NCBI RefSeq assembly: GCF_900496975.1
Contig: NZ_UFQC01000006.1
Span: forward strand, 174,612 to 238,611
Origin: Achromobacter veterisilvae
Lineage (GTDB): Bacteria > Pseudomonadota > Gammaproteobacteria > Burkholderiales > Burkholderiaceae_B
Direction: 5' to 3'
DNA: 64,000 bases
Part shown: piece by piece, positions 44,144 through 54,810 of the stretch
Position numbering within the stretch: position 1 is the stretch's first letter
Layout: each line of letters opens with the position of its first letter
Translations under genes and position numbers: made by a program
The notes under the pieces: generated by a model
Seen by the model: only the letters and a program-made list of their open reading frames with translations
The model's database searches: none
Told to the model about the DNA's origin: nothing

Positions 44144-45343
44144 TCAGCAACCCTGCACCGCCAGCCTGCGGCGGCGCAGATTGCCGGCGCGCTGCAACAG
44201 CACCAGCGCCAGGCCGGCCGTGGCGATGACGGCGCCGGCGATCGGCACGGCGGCGTAGCCCAGGCCGGCGGAGATCACGGCGCCGCCGGCGGCCGCGCCC
44301 ACCGCGTTGCCCAGGTTGAAGGCGCCGACGTTCACCGAGGAGGCCAGGCCGGGCGCGTCCTTGGCGGCGCGCATCACGCCCATCTGCAGCGGCGGCACCA
44401 CCGCGAAAGTGGCCACGCCGAAGATCAGCAGCGACACTGCCGCGCCGGCCTGCGTGGATGCGATCCAGGGAAACGCCAGCAGGTCGGCGATGACCAGCAC
44501 CAGGAACGCGATCAGCGTGCCGTCCAGCGAACGGTCCGCCATGCGGCCGCCCACCCCGTTGCCCAGCGTGAAGCCCAGGCCGACCAACACCAGCATGCCG
44601 GTGATGAAGGCCGGAGACGCGCCGGTGATGTCGGCCAGGGTCGGGGCGATGTAGGTGTAGAGCGTGAACATCGCGCCCGCGCCCAGCACCGTCGTCAGCA
44701 AGGCCGTCAGCACGACCGGGCTCTTCAGCACGGCCAATTCGTGGCGCACGTTGGGCCGGCGGCCGGCTTCGCCCGCGGGCAGCGCCCGCCACAGCGCCAG
44801 CATGGCGATCAGGCCCAGCACCGCGGTGGCGACGAACGACATGCGCCAGCCGATCGCCTGCCCCAGCCAGGTGGCGGCCGGCACCCCGCCCACATTGGCG
44901 ATAGTCAGGCCCATGAACATCGTCGCCACGGCGCTCGCCTGCTTGTGGCGCGGCACCACGCTGGCGGCGACCAGCGACCCCAGCCCGAAGAACGCGCCAT
45001 GGTTCAGGCTGGTCACCAGCCGGGCCAGCAGCAGCGTCGTGTAGTTGGGCGACAGCGCGGACAGCAGGTTGCCGATGGTGAAAATGGCCATCAGCAGGAT
45101 CAGCGCCTTGCGCTTGGACCAGCGCGAGAAGGCCAGCGTCATCAAGGGCGCGCCGACCATCACGCCGATCGCGTAGGCGCTGATCAGCATCCCGGCGCTG
45201 GGAATGGACACGTTTACGCCCTCGGCGATGACGGGCAAAAGGCCCATGGGCGAAAATTCGGTCACGCCGATGCCGAACGCGCCGACGGCCAGCGCCAGCA
45301 ATGGCAGGCCGGCCTTGGCCGGCTGAGTGTCTTGGGGGTTCAT
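44144..45343 (-). CDS. MFS transporter, DHA1-type (AraJ/YdhP-like) exporter
   Basis: This is a 399-residue, 12-helix transporter. ALAVGAFGIGVTEFSPMGLL and ISAYAIGVMVGAPLMT are typical of the DHA1 drug/arabinose efflux branch. LNHGAFFGLGSLVAA and GLTIANVGGVPAATWLGQ are further marks. The substrate is unknown. It is 161 bases downstream of the second IclR gene on the same strand. The gap holds the 12-mer AGCGAAACACTT that also occurs before the first IclR gene, so it may belong to that regulon. Confidence 0.92.
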   Translation of the reverse strand: MNPQDTQPAKAGLPLLALAVGAFGIGVTEFSPMGLLPVIAEGVNVSIPSAGMLISAYAIGVMVGAPLMTLAFSRWSKRKALILLMAIFTIGNLLSALSPNYTTLLLARLVTSLNHGAFFGLGSLVAASVVPRHKQASAVATMFMGLTIANVGGVPAATWLGQAIGWRMSFVATAVLGLIAMLALWRALPAGEAGRRPNVRHELAVLKSPVVLTALLTTVLGAGAMFTLYTYIAPTLADITGASPAFITGMLVLVGLGFTLGNGVGGRMADRSLDGTLIAFLVLVIADLLAFPWIASTQAGAAVSLLIFGVATFAVVPPLQMGVMRAAKDAPGLASSVNVGAFNLGNAVGAAAGGAVISAGLGYAAVPIAGAVIATAGLALVLLQRAGNLRRRRLAVQGC

Positions 45344-45481
45344 GCGGATTTCCTCGGTTCGTAAGCGCCGACCGGGGGTTCAAGGGTGCGCCGGAAGAAG
45401 GGGATGGCGCATCGGAAGGAGCCGATCGGAAGACAGGCCGCCAGTATGCCGGGTCCATCCTTGCGGAAATAGGGGTAAACC

Positions 45482-45493
45482 AGCGAAACACTT
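45482..45493. promoter_or_regulatory. AGCGAAACACTT motif, copy 1
   Basis: This exact 12-mer recurs at 47162-47173. Here it lies between the second IclR gene and the DHA1 transporter, 139 bases before the transporter ATG. Confidence 0.45.
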
Positions 45494-45504
45494 TTGACTT
45501 GGAA

Positions 45505-46278
45505 TCACGAATATCCCAACAGCCGCTCCGTCTCCCGCGCCAAGGCGACCAGCCTCGGGCCGATGTCGGCCGCGCGCTCGCGATAAGGGCCGTCGTTGGC
45601 GGGCACGCCGCAATTGAAGACGTACAGCAACGATTGGTGAGGCCGGCCCAGCGGCGCGGCAAAGCCGTAGGCGTCGGGCCGCCATTGCTGGTTGTTGCCG
45701 CAATAGCCCTTGCGCTCCAGGTCGCGGCGAGCCGCCGCCAGGGTGGGAAAATGCGCCTCGTAATGCGCGGGGTCGGCGATGCGCAACTGGTTCAGCACCG
45801 CCGCGCGCTCCTCGTCCGGGGCGCGCGCCAGCCAGGCTTTGCCGGCCGCGCTGGACAACAGCGGCAGCGACGCGCCGATGTCGGGGCGGGTCTGCAAGGC
45901 TTCGTTCGACCTGGCCGTTTCCACGTACACCATCTGCAGGCGGTCGCGCACCACCAGCGACACCGCCCCGCGCGCATGGTCGGCCAGTTGCTTCATCAGC
46001 GGACGCGCCATCTGGCGGATCTGCATGCTTGCCAACAAGGGGTAGCTCAGCGCCAGCACCGACGCCCCCAGACGATAGCGCGCCGGCTCGCCTTCGCGCT
46101 GCAGGAAACCCAGTTCGACCAGCGTGTGGGTCAGGCGCGCAACGGCGCTGCGCGACAGGCCGGTCTGCTGGGCGAAATCCTTGTTGGCCAGCACGGGGCG
46201 GTCCGCCCGGAAGCAGGCCAGGATATCGATGCCGCGCGCCAGGGTGGTGGTGAACTCGCGGTCCCGTTCATGCCCCAT
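45505..46278 (-). CDS. IclR-family regulator, downstream copy of a tandem pair
   Basis: This is a 257-residue IclR regulator. The winged helix is FTTTLARGIDILACFRADRP with NKDFAQQTGLSRSAVARLTH; the effector domain includes YRLGASVLALSYPLL, YVETARSNEA and VFNCGVPA. It is clearly homologous along its whole length to the gene upstream, and its start overlaps that gene's stop by 11 bases. The pair may form hetero-oligomers or control overlapping targets (inference). Confidence 0.93.
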   Translation of the reverse strand: MGHERDREFTTTLARGIDILACFRADRPVLANKDFAQQTGLSRSAVARLTHTLVELGFLQREGEPARYRLGASVLALSYPLLASMQIRQMARPLMKQLADHARGAVSLVVRDRLQMVYVETARSNEALQTRPDIGASLPLLSSAAGKAWLARAPDEERAAVLNQLRIADPAHYEAHFPTLAAARRDLERKGYCGNNQQWRPDAYGFAAPLGRPHQSLLYVFNCGVPANDGPYRERAADIGPRLVALARETERLLGYS

Positions 46279-47065
46279 GTTCGCGCTCCAGCATTTTCTC
46301 GACGCGTCCTACCAGGGTCAAAAGGCGCGGCGCGATGCGGCCGCGGAGGTCGCCGGGACGCAGCCGGGCCACGGGCACGCCGCAATTGAACACCAGGGCC
46401 TGGCCGTCGACACGGGACCGCATGGGCACCGCGACCGCGTGCACGTCCGAGTGCCAGTCGCCCTGCCCGACGCAATATCCGTGCTGGGCATAGTCGCGCC
46501 GCGCCTGCTCCCAGTCGGGTGCGTAGCGGCGCCAGGCCGCCGGGTCCTGCCGCCGCAGCGTCTCCAGCACGGATTCGGCCTCGCCGCTTGCGCCCTGCGC
46601 CAGCCAGGCCCGGCCCATGGCGGACGGCAGCAGCGGCAGCAAGGCGCCGATATCGGGACGGAAGGACACGGCATCATGGCCGCGGCAGGTTTCCAGGTAG
46701 ACCATGTTCAGCCCGTGATGCATTCCCAGCGACGCGGACCCGCCCGCCGCATCGGCCAGGCGCTTCATCAGCGGGCGCGCCATCTGGCGCACTTTGATGC
46801 TGGCCAGCAGCGGATAGCTCAGCGACAGCACGGCGGGCCCCAGGCGATAGCGGCGCAGGCCCGCGTCGTAGCGCAGCAGGCCGCGCTGCATCAGCGTGGT
46901 GGTAAGCCGGGAGATGGTGGCCTTGGACAGGCCGGTGCGGTCCGCGAGTTCCCGGTTGCTGAGCGCGGGTTCGCCATGACGGAAGGCCTGCAGCACGGAC
47001 AGCCCATGCGCCAGCGTGGTGGCGAAGGCGGGGTCGGCATGGCGCTCGCCCGGGCTGGGATTCAT
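46268..47065 (-). CDS. IclR-family regulator, upstream copy of a tandem pair
   Basis: This is a 265-residue IclR regulator. The winged helix is FATTLAHGLSVLQAFRHGEP with NRELADRTGLSKATISRLTT; the effector domain includes YRLGPAVLSLSYPLL and VFNCGVPVA. ATG 47065 fits the family; a frame to 47158 is longer than needed. It is divergent from the acyl-CoA operon at 47268, its most likely target. The AGCGAAACACTT motif lies in the 202-base gap. Confidence 0.92.
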   Translation of the reverse strand: MNPSPGERHADPAFATTLAHGLSVLQAFRHGEPALSNRELADRTGLSKATISRLTTTLMQRGLLRYDAGLRRYRLGPAVLSLSYPLLASIKVRQMARPLMKRLADAAGGSASLGMHHGLNMVYLETCRGHDAVSFRPDIGALLPLLPSAMGRAWLAQGASGEAESVLETLRRQDPAAWRRYAPDWEQARRDYAQHGYCVGQGDWHSDVHAVAVPMRSRVDGQALVFNCGVPVARLRPGDLRGRIAPRLLTLVGRVEKMLEREHGA

Positions 47066-47161
47066 GGTCGCGGTCCTGAAGGCGGGGCCGCCCGGAAGCG
47101 CAGCCCGTTCCGCCGATGATAGAGCAGCGGCGGACGCCTGGGCGCACGAGGCGTTCAAGAT

Positions 47162-47173
47162 AGCGAAACACTT
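47162..47173. promoter_or_regulatory. AGCGAAACACTT motif, copy 2
   Basis: This exact copy of the 12-mer at 45482 lies in the divergent region between the first IclR gene and the acyl-CoA operon, followed by an AT-richer stretch (TCTCATATCC). It is a candidate operator for one or both IclR proteins. Confidence 0.45.
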
Positions 47174-47267
47174 GTCTCATATCCGCCGGCCTTTTGCTAG
47201 CCTGGATTCAACACGGCGCCGAGGCGGACAGGAAAAGCGCGGCGCCCCGCCAACACGGAGACTAGCC

Positions 47268-48434
47268 ATGATCAGGGACCCCGACGGTTTCCCTCAATTC
47301 CTCGAATCGCTGCGCCGCTACGTGCGCCAGCGGCTGGCGCCGCGCGAAGCCGAGGTCGCCCGCCTGGACGAGGTGCCGCAGGACCTGGTCGCCGACATGG
47401 CGGCCCAGGGCCTGTTCGGCTACTCGATCCCCGAGCAGTACGGCGGCGCGGGCATGACGACCGAAGAACTGGTCCTGGCCGCCATGGAACTGTCGCAGTG
47501 CTCGGTGGCGTTCCGGGCCCGGGTCGGCACCAATACCGGCATCGGTTCGGAAGCGTTGGTGGCCGACGGCACCGATGAACAGAAAGCGCGCTACCTGCCC
47601 CGCCTGGCATCCGGCGAACTGACCGGCTGCTTCGCGCTGACCGAACCGCAGGCCGGCTCCGACGCCACCGCGCTGCGCACGACCGCCGTGCGTGACGGCG
47701 ACCGCTACGTGCTGAACGGCGAAAAGTGCTTCATCACCAACGCGCCGCTGGCGGGCCTGTTCACCGTCATGGCGCGCACCGATCCGCAGGCCCCGGGCGC
47801 CAAGGGCATCACCGCGTTCATCGTGGAACGCGGCACCCCGGGCCTGTCCACCGGGCAGCCCTACGACAAAATGGGCCAGGCGGGATCGCCCGTGTCGTCC
47901 GTGCACTTCCAGGACTGCCGCGTGCCAGCCGCGAACATCATCGGCGGCCGCGAAGGCATGGGCTTCAAGACCGCCATGAAAGTCCTGAACAAGCAGCGCA
48001 TCCACCTGGCCGCCCTGTGCATCGGCCCGGCTATCCGCATGCTGGACGACACGCTGCGCTTCGTGGCCGAGCGCCAACAATTCGGCAAACCGCTGATGGA
48101 TTTCCAGCTTATCCAGGCCATGCTGGCCGACTGCCAGACCGAGATCCAGGCGGCGCGCGCGCTGGTGCTGCAAACCGCCCGCGAACGCGACGAAGGCCGC
48201 GACGTGACGCTGAACGCCTCCATCTGCAAGTACTTCGCCTCGGAAATGTGCGGCCGCGTGGCGGACCGCTGCGTGCAGATGCACGGCGGCTACGGCTACA
48301 TCGCCGACCACGGCATCGAACGCTTCTACCGCGACGTGCGCCTGTTCCGCCTGTACGAGGGCACCAGCCAGATCCACCAGTTGACCATCGCCCGCCACAC
48401 GCTGACCCAGGCGGGCTACACGCCCGGCCGCTAG
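47268..48434 (+). CDS. acyl-CoA dehydrogenase
   Basis: This is a 388-residue FAD enzyme. GCFALTEPQAGSDATALRT and YVLNGEKCFITNAPLAG are the conserved flavin/substrate segments, RQQFGKPLMDFQLIQAMLAD lies in the C-terminal helical domain, and YEGTSQIH carries the catalytic Glu. ATG 47268 has GGAG upstream; the open frame extends further but overlaps the IclR region. It is first of six co-directional genes. Confidence 0.93.
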   Translation: MIRDPDGFPQFLESLRRYVRQRLAPREAEVARLDEVPQDLVADMAAQGLFGYSIPEQYGGAGMTTEELVLAAMELSQCSVAFRARVGTNTGIGSEALVADGTDEQKARYLPRLASGELTGCFALTEPQAGSDATALRTTAVRDGDRYVLNGEKCFITNAPLAGLFTVMARTDPQAPGAKGITAFIVERGTPGLSTGQPYDKMGQAGSPVSSVHFQDCRVPAANIIGGREGMGFKTAMKVLNKQRIHLAALCIGPAIRMLDDTLRFVAERQQFGKPLMDFQLIQAMLADCQTEIQAARALVLQTARERDEGRDVTLNASICKYFASEMCGRVADRCVQMHGGYGYIADHGIERFYRDVRLFRLYEGTSQIHQLTIARHTLTQAGYTPGR

Positions 48435-48497
48435 GCGGGGCATACCGGGACCGCAGCCGCGAGAAGCCGGCGGCCCGACAAACCAAAGGAGACTTCC

Positions 48498-49481
48498 ATG
48501 CTGCACAAGCACCTGCCGAAATGGATCGCGGCCGCGGCCGCCGCGTTCGCCTGCGCGGCGCTGCCGCCCCAGGCCGCGGCCGCCTATCCCGACAAGCCCG
48601 TGAGGCTGATCATTCCGTTCGCCCCGGGCGGTTCCACCGACATCCTCGGACGGCTGCTGGCCGAAGCGCTGCATCCCATCCTGGGCCAGCCCGTCATCGT
48701 GGAGAACAAGCCCGGCGCCGGCGGCAACATCGGCGGGGATTTCGTCGCCCGGGCCGCGCCGGACGGCTATACGCTGCTGCTGGCGGCGGCGGGCCCCACC
48801 GTCATCAACCCCAGCCTGTACGCCAACATGCCGTTCAACCCGGCCAAGGACCTAACGCCCATCAGTTGCCTGGAACGCGAACACAACCTGATGGTGGTGA
48901 CGAAGTCCATGCCGGTGAAGACGCTGCAGGAGTTCCTGCAATATGCGCGCAGCCATCCCGGCAAGCTGTCGTTCGGCTCCCCGGGCAACGGTTCGCCCGC
49001 GCAACTGGCGGGCGAATTGCTCAAGCAGCAGGCCGGATTGCAGGCGGAGCACGTGCCCTACAAGGGCACCGGCCCCGCCGTCACCGACCTGGTGGCCGGC
49101 CATATCGATTTCATGATCGACAACATGCCGGCGCTGCTGCCGCAGGTCAAGGCGGGCAGCCTGCGCGCGCTGGCCGTGCCCAGCGACCAGCGCGCCACCG
49201 CCGCCCCCGATATTCCCACTTTCGACGAAGCCGGCCAGAAGGGTTTCGTGGTGATGGCCTGGAAGGGGCTGATGGCGCCCGCCGGCACCGATCCCGCGGT
49301 GATCGAGCAGTTGCACGCGGCGGTGGCCAAGGCGCTGCAAGACCCGACGCTGCGCGCGCGCTTCCAGGAACTCGGCGCCGAACCGCTGGGCAGCACGCCA
49401 GCCGAATTCGCCAAGCAGATCGCGGACGAAACCGCCTGGTGGGGCAAGCTGGTGCAGTCCACCGGCACCCGCATCCAATAG
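48498..49481 (+). CDS. Bug-family substrate-binding protein, first of a tandem pair
   Basis: This is a 327-residue periplasmic protein. The signal peptide is MLHKHLPKWIAAAAAAFACA, cleaved near AAAA before YPDKPVRLIIPFAPGGSTDI. VIVENKPGAGGNIG, APDGYTLLLA and VPYKGTGPAVTDLVAGHIDF are family motifs. It starts with AAAGGAGA upstream. It probably captures an organic acid degraded by the surrounding enzymes; no TctAB permease is nearby. Confidence 0.95.
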   Translation: MLHKHLPKWIAAAAAAFACAALPPQAAAAYPDKPVRLIIPFAPGGSTDILGRLLAEALHPILGQPVIVENKPGAGGNIGGDFVARAAPDGYTLLLAAAGPTVINPSLYANMPFNPAKDLTPISCLEREHNLMVVTKSMPVKTLQEFLQYARSHPGKLSFGSPGNGSPAQLAGELLKQQAGLQAEHVPYKGTGPAVTDLVAGHIDFMIDNMPALLPQVKAGSLRALAVPSDQRATAAPDIPTFDEAGQKGFVVMAWKGLMAPAGTDPAVIEQLHAAVAKALQDPTLRARFQELGAEPLGSTPAEFAKQIADETAWWGKLVQSTGTRIQ

Positions 49482-49501
49482 GCCCTTGCGGAGAGACAGC
49501 C

Positions 49502-50470
49502 ATGCATTCCTTCATCCGGACGGCGCGCGCCCTGTGCGCGGTCGCCCTCATCGGGACGGCCGGCGCGGCGGCGGCCGCGTACCCCGACAAACCCATCCGC
49601 CTGATCGTGCCCTATGCGGCCGGCGGCGGCACCGACACCGCGGCGCGCATGATCGCCCGCAAGCTGGCGCCGCTATTGGGCCAGCCCATGGTGGTGGAGA
49701 ACAAGCCAGGCGGCGCCACCCAGATCGGCACCGCCTATGTCGCGGCGGCCGCCCCCGACGGCTACACCCTGCTGATGGGCACCGCCAACCTGGCGACCAA
49801 CAGCGTGCTGTACGCCAAGCTGCCCTACGACGTGAGCCGCGACCTGGCGCCGGTCGTGTGGGCCACGGACGTGCCGGTCTATCTGCTGTTGCCCGCCGCC
49901 AGCCCCTGGCGCAGCCTGGACGACCTGAAGCGCGCGGCCGCGCAGCAGCAGGGCCTGACGTTCGCCACGGCGGGCACGGGCAGCATTCCGCACCTGGCGG
50001 GCGAACAGTTCTCGCACCAGACCGGCATCGCGCTGCGGCACATTCCCTACAAGGGCAGCAGCGAAGCCGCCACCGCGCTGGTGGGCGGCCAGGTGCAGAT
50101 GAGCTTCGACAACCTGCCGCCGGTGTATGCGCAGGTCAAGGCCGGCCGCCTCAGGCCCGTGGCCATCGCGGCGGACAAGCGCAACCCCGATCTGCCCGAC
50201 GTTCCCACGCTGGCCGAACTGGGCGTGCCGCTGGCGGCGTCGTCCTGGTGGGGCGTGATGGCGCCGGCCGGCACGCCCAAGGACGTCATCGCGCAGTTGA
50301 ACCGCCAGATCAACGCCGTGCTGGCCGATCCCGAGGTGCGCGGCTATTTCGCCGGCCTGGGCATGCAGCCCACGGGCGACACGCCCGAGGCTTTCGGCCG
50401 GCACATCGCCGACGAAACCGGCCGCTGGCGCGCCGTGGTGCGGCAGGCCGGCGTGAAGATCGAGGAATAG
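49502..50470 (+). CDS. Bug-family substrate-binding protein, second of a tandem pair
   Basis: This is a 322-residue periplasmic protein with signal peptide MHSFIRTARALCAVALIGTA and mature start YPDKPIRLIVPYAAGGGTDT. VVENKPGGATQIG and IPYKGSSEAATALVGGQVQM follow. It is 20 bases after its paralogue. The two diverge in the ligand-binding loops, so they may bind different acids. Confidence 0.95.
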   Translation: MHSFIRTARALCAVALIGTAGAAAAAYPDKPIRLIVPYAAGGGTDTAARMIARKLAPLLGQPMVVENKPGGATQIGTAYVAAAAPDGYTLLMGTANLATNSVLYAKLPYDVSRDLAPVVWATDVPVYLLLPAASPWRSLDDLKRAAAQQQGLTFATAGTGSIPHLAGEQFSHQTGIALRHIPYKGSSEAATALVGGQVQMSFDNLPPVYAQVKAGRLRPVAIAADKRNPDLPDVPTLAELGVPLAASSWWGVMAPAGTPKDVIAQLNRQINAVLADPEVRGYFAGLGMQPTGDTPEAFGRHIADETGRWRAVVRQAGVKIEE

Positions 50471-50473
50471 CCC

Positions 50474-51637
<1,164 letters not shown>

Positions 51638-51654
51638 GTCCCAAGGAGACCACG

Positions 51655-52650
51655 ATGGAAAACCCGACTTTCCAGGCCTATCGCCTGCATGCCGGCGCGG
51701 CGGACGCGCCCCCGCAAGGCCGGTTCGAGAGCCTGTCCGCAGACCAGCTTTCCGCCGGCGACACCCTCATCAAGGTGGCCTACGCCGGCCTCAATTACAA
51801 GGATGCGCTGGCCCAGGCTGGGCGCGGCGGCATCGTCCGCGACTACCCGCGCATCGGCGGCATCGACCTCTCGGGCACCGTGGTGCATTCGGCCGATCCG
51901 GCGCTGGCGCCCGGCCGGGAAGTCGTCGTGCACGGCTTCGGCATCGGCGTGGACTGCGATGGCGGCTACGCGGAATATGCGCGAGTCCGCCACGACTGGG
52001 TGCTGCCCCTGCCCGCCGGCATCGGCCTGCGCGATGCGGCGGTATTGGGCGCGGCCGGCTATACCGCCGCGCTGTCGCTGCATTGGATGGAACATTGCGG
52101 CCTGGCGCCGGAACAGGGCGAGGTGCTGGTTACCGGCGCGACCGGCGGCGTCGCGGGCATCGCCATCGACATCCTGAGCCAGCGCGGCTATCGCGTATGC
52201 GCCATGACCGGCAAGCCGGACGCCGAAGGCTATCTGCGGTCGCTGGGCGCGCAGGACGTGATCGCCCCGCCCGACCTGTCGGCCGGTATCAAGCCGCTGA
52301 TGAGCGCGCGTTGGGCCGGCGTCGTCGATTCGGTGGGCGGCAAGCTGCTGGCCCATGCGCTGGCCAGCCTGCGTCCGGATGGCGTCGCCGCCGCATTCGG
52401 CAACGCGGGCGGCGCCGAACTGCCATCCTCCGTCATTCCTTTCATCCTGCGCGGCGTCAAGCTGCTGGGCATCAACGCCAACAGCCCCATGCCGCTGCGC
52501 CGGCTGGTGTGGAACAAACTCGCCGCCGAGTACCGCCCGGCGCGCCTGGACCTGGTTTCCCGCGTCATCGAACCCCGCGACCTGCCACAGGCGCTGGCCG
52601 CGATGCTCGACCGCGGCAGCATCGGCCGCAGCGTCGTCCGCTATTCCTGA
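51655..52650 (+). CDS. YhdH/AcuI-family NADPH-dependent acrylyl-CoA reductase-like protein
   Basis: This is a 331-residue zinc-free medium-chain reductase. YAGLNYKDALAQAGRGGIVR and YPRIGGIDLSGTV are characteristic of the YhdH/AcuI branch, GATGGVAGIAIDIL binds NADPH, and VDSVGGKLLAHAL follows. AcuI reduces acryloyl-CoA to propionyl-CoA. Here it could reduce a short enoyl-CoA made by the dehydrogenases (inference). AAGGAGA precedes the ATG. Confidence 0.92.
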   Translation: MENPTFQAYRLHAGAADAPPQGRFESLSADQLSAGDTLIKVAYAGLNYKDALAQAGRGGIVRDYPRIGGIDLSGTVVHSADPALAPGREVVVHGFGIGVDCDGGYAEYARVRHDWVLPLPAGIGLRDAAVLGAAGYTAALSLHWMEHCGLAPEQGEVLVTGATGGVAGIAIDILSQRGYRVCAMTGKPDAEGYLRSLGAQDVIAPPDLSAGIKPLMSARWAGVVDSVGGKLLAHALASLRPDGVAAAFGNAGGAELPSSVIPFILRGVKLLGINANSPMPLRRLVWNKLAAEYRPARLDLVSRVIEPRDLPQALAAMLDRGSIGRSVVRYS

Positions 52651-52668
52651 ATTCCCCTGGCCCCATCT

Positions 52669-54789
52669 ATGACCCAGCTTCCCGATTCCTCCCTGTCCCG
52701 CCTCTTCGATCCGCAAGGCATCGCCATCGTGGGCGCCTCCGCCACGCCGGGCAAGATCGGCGCCATGCCCGTCACGCTGCTGCGCCAGCATGGCTACGCG
52801 GGCCGCATCGTTCCCGTCAACCCGCGCGCGGACGCCATCCAGGGCCTGCCCGCCGTGCCCGGCCTGGACGCCCTGGACGCGGACATCGACCTGGCCATCC
52901 TGGCCGTGCCGGCCGCCCACGCCGCGCAGGCGCTGGAGCGCGCCCGCCCCGGCCAGATCGGCGCGGCCGTGGTCTTCACCTCGGGCTTCTCCGAGACCGG
53001 CGCGTCCGGCGCCGCGCAGCAGGAACGGCTGTGCGCCGCCGCCCGCGAGCGCGGTATCCGGCTGCTGGGTCCCAACTGCCTGGGCTTTATGAACGTGCGC
53101 CGCAAGGTCTACGCCACCTTTTCGCCCGCGCCCGCCAACGGCATCGTGCCCCCGGGCGGCATCGGCATGGTGTCGCAGAGCGGCGCGTTCGGCGCGTATG
53201 CCTACAGCATGGCGCGCGAGCGCGGCCTGGGCCTGTCGCACTGGATCAGCACCGGCAACGAAGCCGACATCGACGTCGCGGACTGCATCGAATGGCTGGC
53301 TAATGACGCCGACACGCGCGTCATCATGGCCTACATGGAAGGCTGCCGCGACGGCCCCAAGCTGCGCCGCGCGCTGGCCGCCGCGCGCGCGGCGGACAAA
53401 CCCGTCGTGGTCACGAAGATAGGACGCACCCAGGCCGGGGCGCAGGCCGCCGCCTCGCACACCGCCGCGCTGGCCGGGGACGACGCCGTCTATGACGCGC
53501 TGTTCCGCCAGTACGGCGCCCTGCGCGCCCGCACCATCGAGGAATTCTTCAACCTGGGCTATGCGCTGGACACCTGGAAGCGCCTGCCCGGCGGCAGGCG
53601 CCTGGGCATCTTCACCATCTCCGGCGGCGTCGGCGCCTTGATGGCCGACGAGGCCCACGACGCCGCGCTGGCGCTGCCCGAACCCTCCGCCGCCGCCCAG
53701 GCCCGCCTGCTGGAACGCGTGCCCTTCGCCAGCGGGCGCAATCCCGTCGACGTCACCGGCCAGGCCGTCTCCGAACCGGGATTGCTGCTGGCCACCGCCG
53801 ACGACATCCTGGCCGATGGCCGCTACGACGCGCTGGCCGTCTTCCTGGCCGCGGCCGGTTCGTCCGAAGCCTTGTGGCCCACCTTCGAGGCGTTCGCGCG
53901 GGAAATGCAGGCCCGCCATCCCGGCGTGCCGCTGGGCATCAGCGCGCTGTTCCCGCCCGCGCGCCGCCGCGAACTGGAACGCCTGGGCTGCCTGGTGTTC
54001 CCCGACCCCAGCGCTGCCATCCGCACGATAGGCGCGGTGGCCAGTCTGGCGGACCATGCCGGCGTGGACGCCGACGCCGGCATGCCCGAGGCCGTGCCTG
54101 CCGCCGGCGCGCCCCTGCTGGAGGCCTACAACGAGGTCCAGGCCATGGAGCTGCTGCGCCAGGCCGGGCTTCCCGCCACGCCCTGCACGCTGGCCACCGA
54201 TGAGGACGCCGCGGTGCGCGCCGCGGCCGCGCTGGGCGGCGCGGTGGCCATGAAAGTGGTGTCTCCGGACATCGTGCACAAGAGCGACGTGGGCGGCGTC
54301 AAACTCAACATCGCGGGCGAAGACGCGCTGCGGACCGCGTATGCCGGCATCATGGACTCCGTGCGGCGGCACTGCCCCGAGGCCCGCATCGACGGGGTGC
54401 TGGTCGCGCCCATGGCCCCCAAGGGCGTGGAATGCATCGCCGGCGTGCACTGCGACCCCGTGTTCGGGCCGGTGGTGATGTTCGGGCTGGGCGGCGTCTT
54501 CGTCGAAGTGCTGAAGGACGTGAGCTTCCGCCTGGCGCCCTTCGGCCGCGACGTTGCCCTGGAAATGATCCGCGAGATCAAAGGCCATGCGTTGCTGCAA
54601 GGCGCGCGTGGCGCGCCCCCCTGCGACATCGTCGCCCTGGCCGATGCGCTGGCGGCCCTGTCGCGCTTCGCCCACGCGCGGCGCGCGGACTTCAGTTCGG
54701 TGGAGATCAATCCTCTGCTGGCCTTGCCCGAAGGCCAGGGCGCGCTGGCGCTCGATGCGGTGGTGCTGCGCGCCGATGCGGCGGCCTGA
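52669..54789 (+). CDS. acetate-CoA ligase (ADP-forming) family protein
   Basis: This is a 706-residue fused alpha-beta acyl-CoA synthetase. The N-terminal CoA-binding domain has GIAIVGASATPGKIGAMPV. The succinyl-CoA-synthetase-like part includes MVSQSGAFGAYAYSMARERG and ASHTAALAGDD with the phosphorylated His. The C-terminal ATP-grasp part includes VAMKVVSPDIVHKSDVGGVK and GLGGVFVEVLKDVSFRLAPF. It probably activates the acid imported for this operon. Confidence 0.94.
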   Translation: MTQLPDSSLSRLFDPQGIAIVGASATPGKIGAMPVTLLRQHGYAGRIVPVNPRADAIQGLPAVPGLDALDADIDLAILAVPAAHAAQALERARPGQIGAAVVFTSGFSETGASGAAQQERLCAAARERGIRLLGPNCLGFMNVRRKVYATFSPAPANGIVPPGGIGMVSQSGAFGAYAYSMARERGLGLSHWISTGNEADIDVADCIEWLANDADTRVIMAYMEGCRDGPKLRRALAAARAADKPVVVTKIGRTQAGAQAAASHTAALAGDDAVYDALFRQYGALRARTIEEFFNLGYALDTWKRLPGGRRLGIFTISGGVGALMADEAHDAALALPEPSAAAQARLLERVPFASGRNPVDVTGQAVSEPGLLLATADDILADGRYDALAVFLAAAGSSEALWPTFEAFAREMQARHPGVPLGISALFPPARRRELERLGCLVFPDPSAAIRTIGAVASLADHAGVDADAGMPEAVPAAGAPLLEAYNEVQAMELLRQAGLPATPCTLATDEDAAVRAAAALGGAVAMKVVSPDIVHKSDVGGVKLNIAGEDALRTAYAGIMDSVRRHCPEARIDGVLVAPMAPKGVECIAGVHCDPVFGPVVMFGLGGVFVEVLKDVSFRLAPFGRDVALEMIREIKGHALLQGARGAPPCDIVALADALAALSRFAHARRADFSSVEINPLLALPEGQGALALDAVVLRADAAA

Positions 54790-54810
54790 AGGCCGCGCCG
54801 GCCGGCTCGC

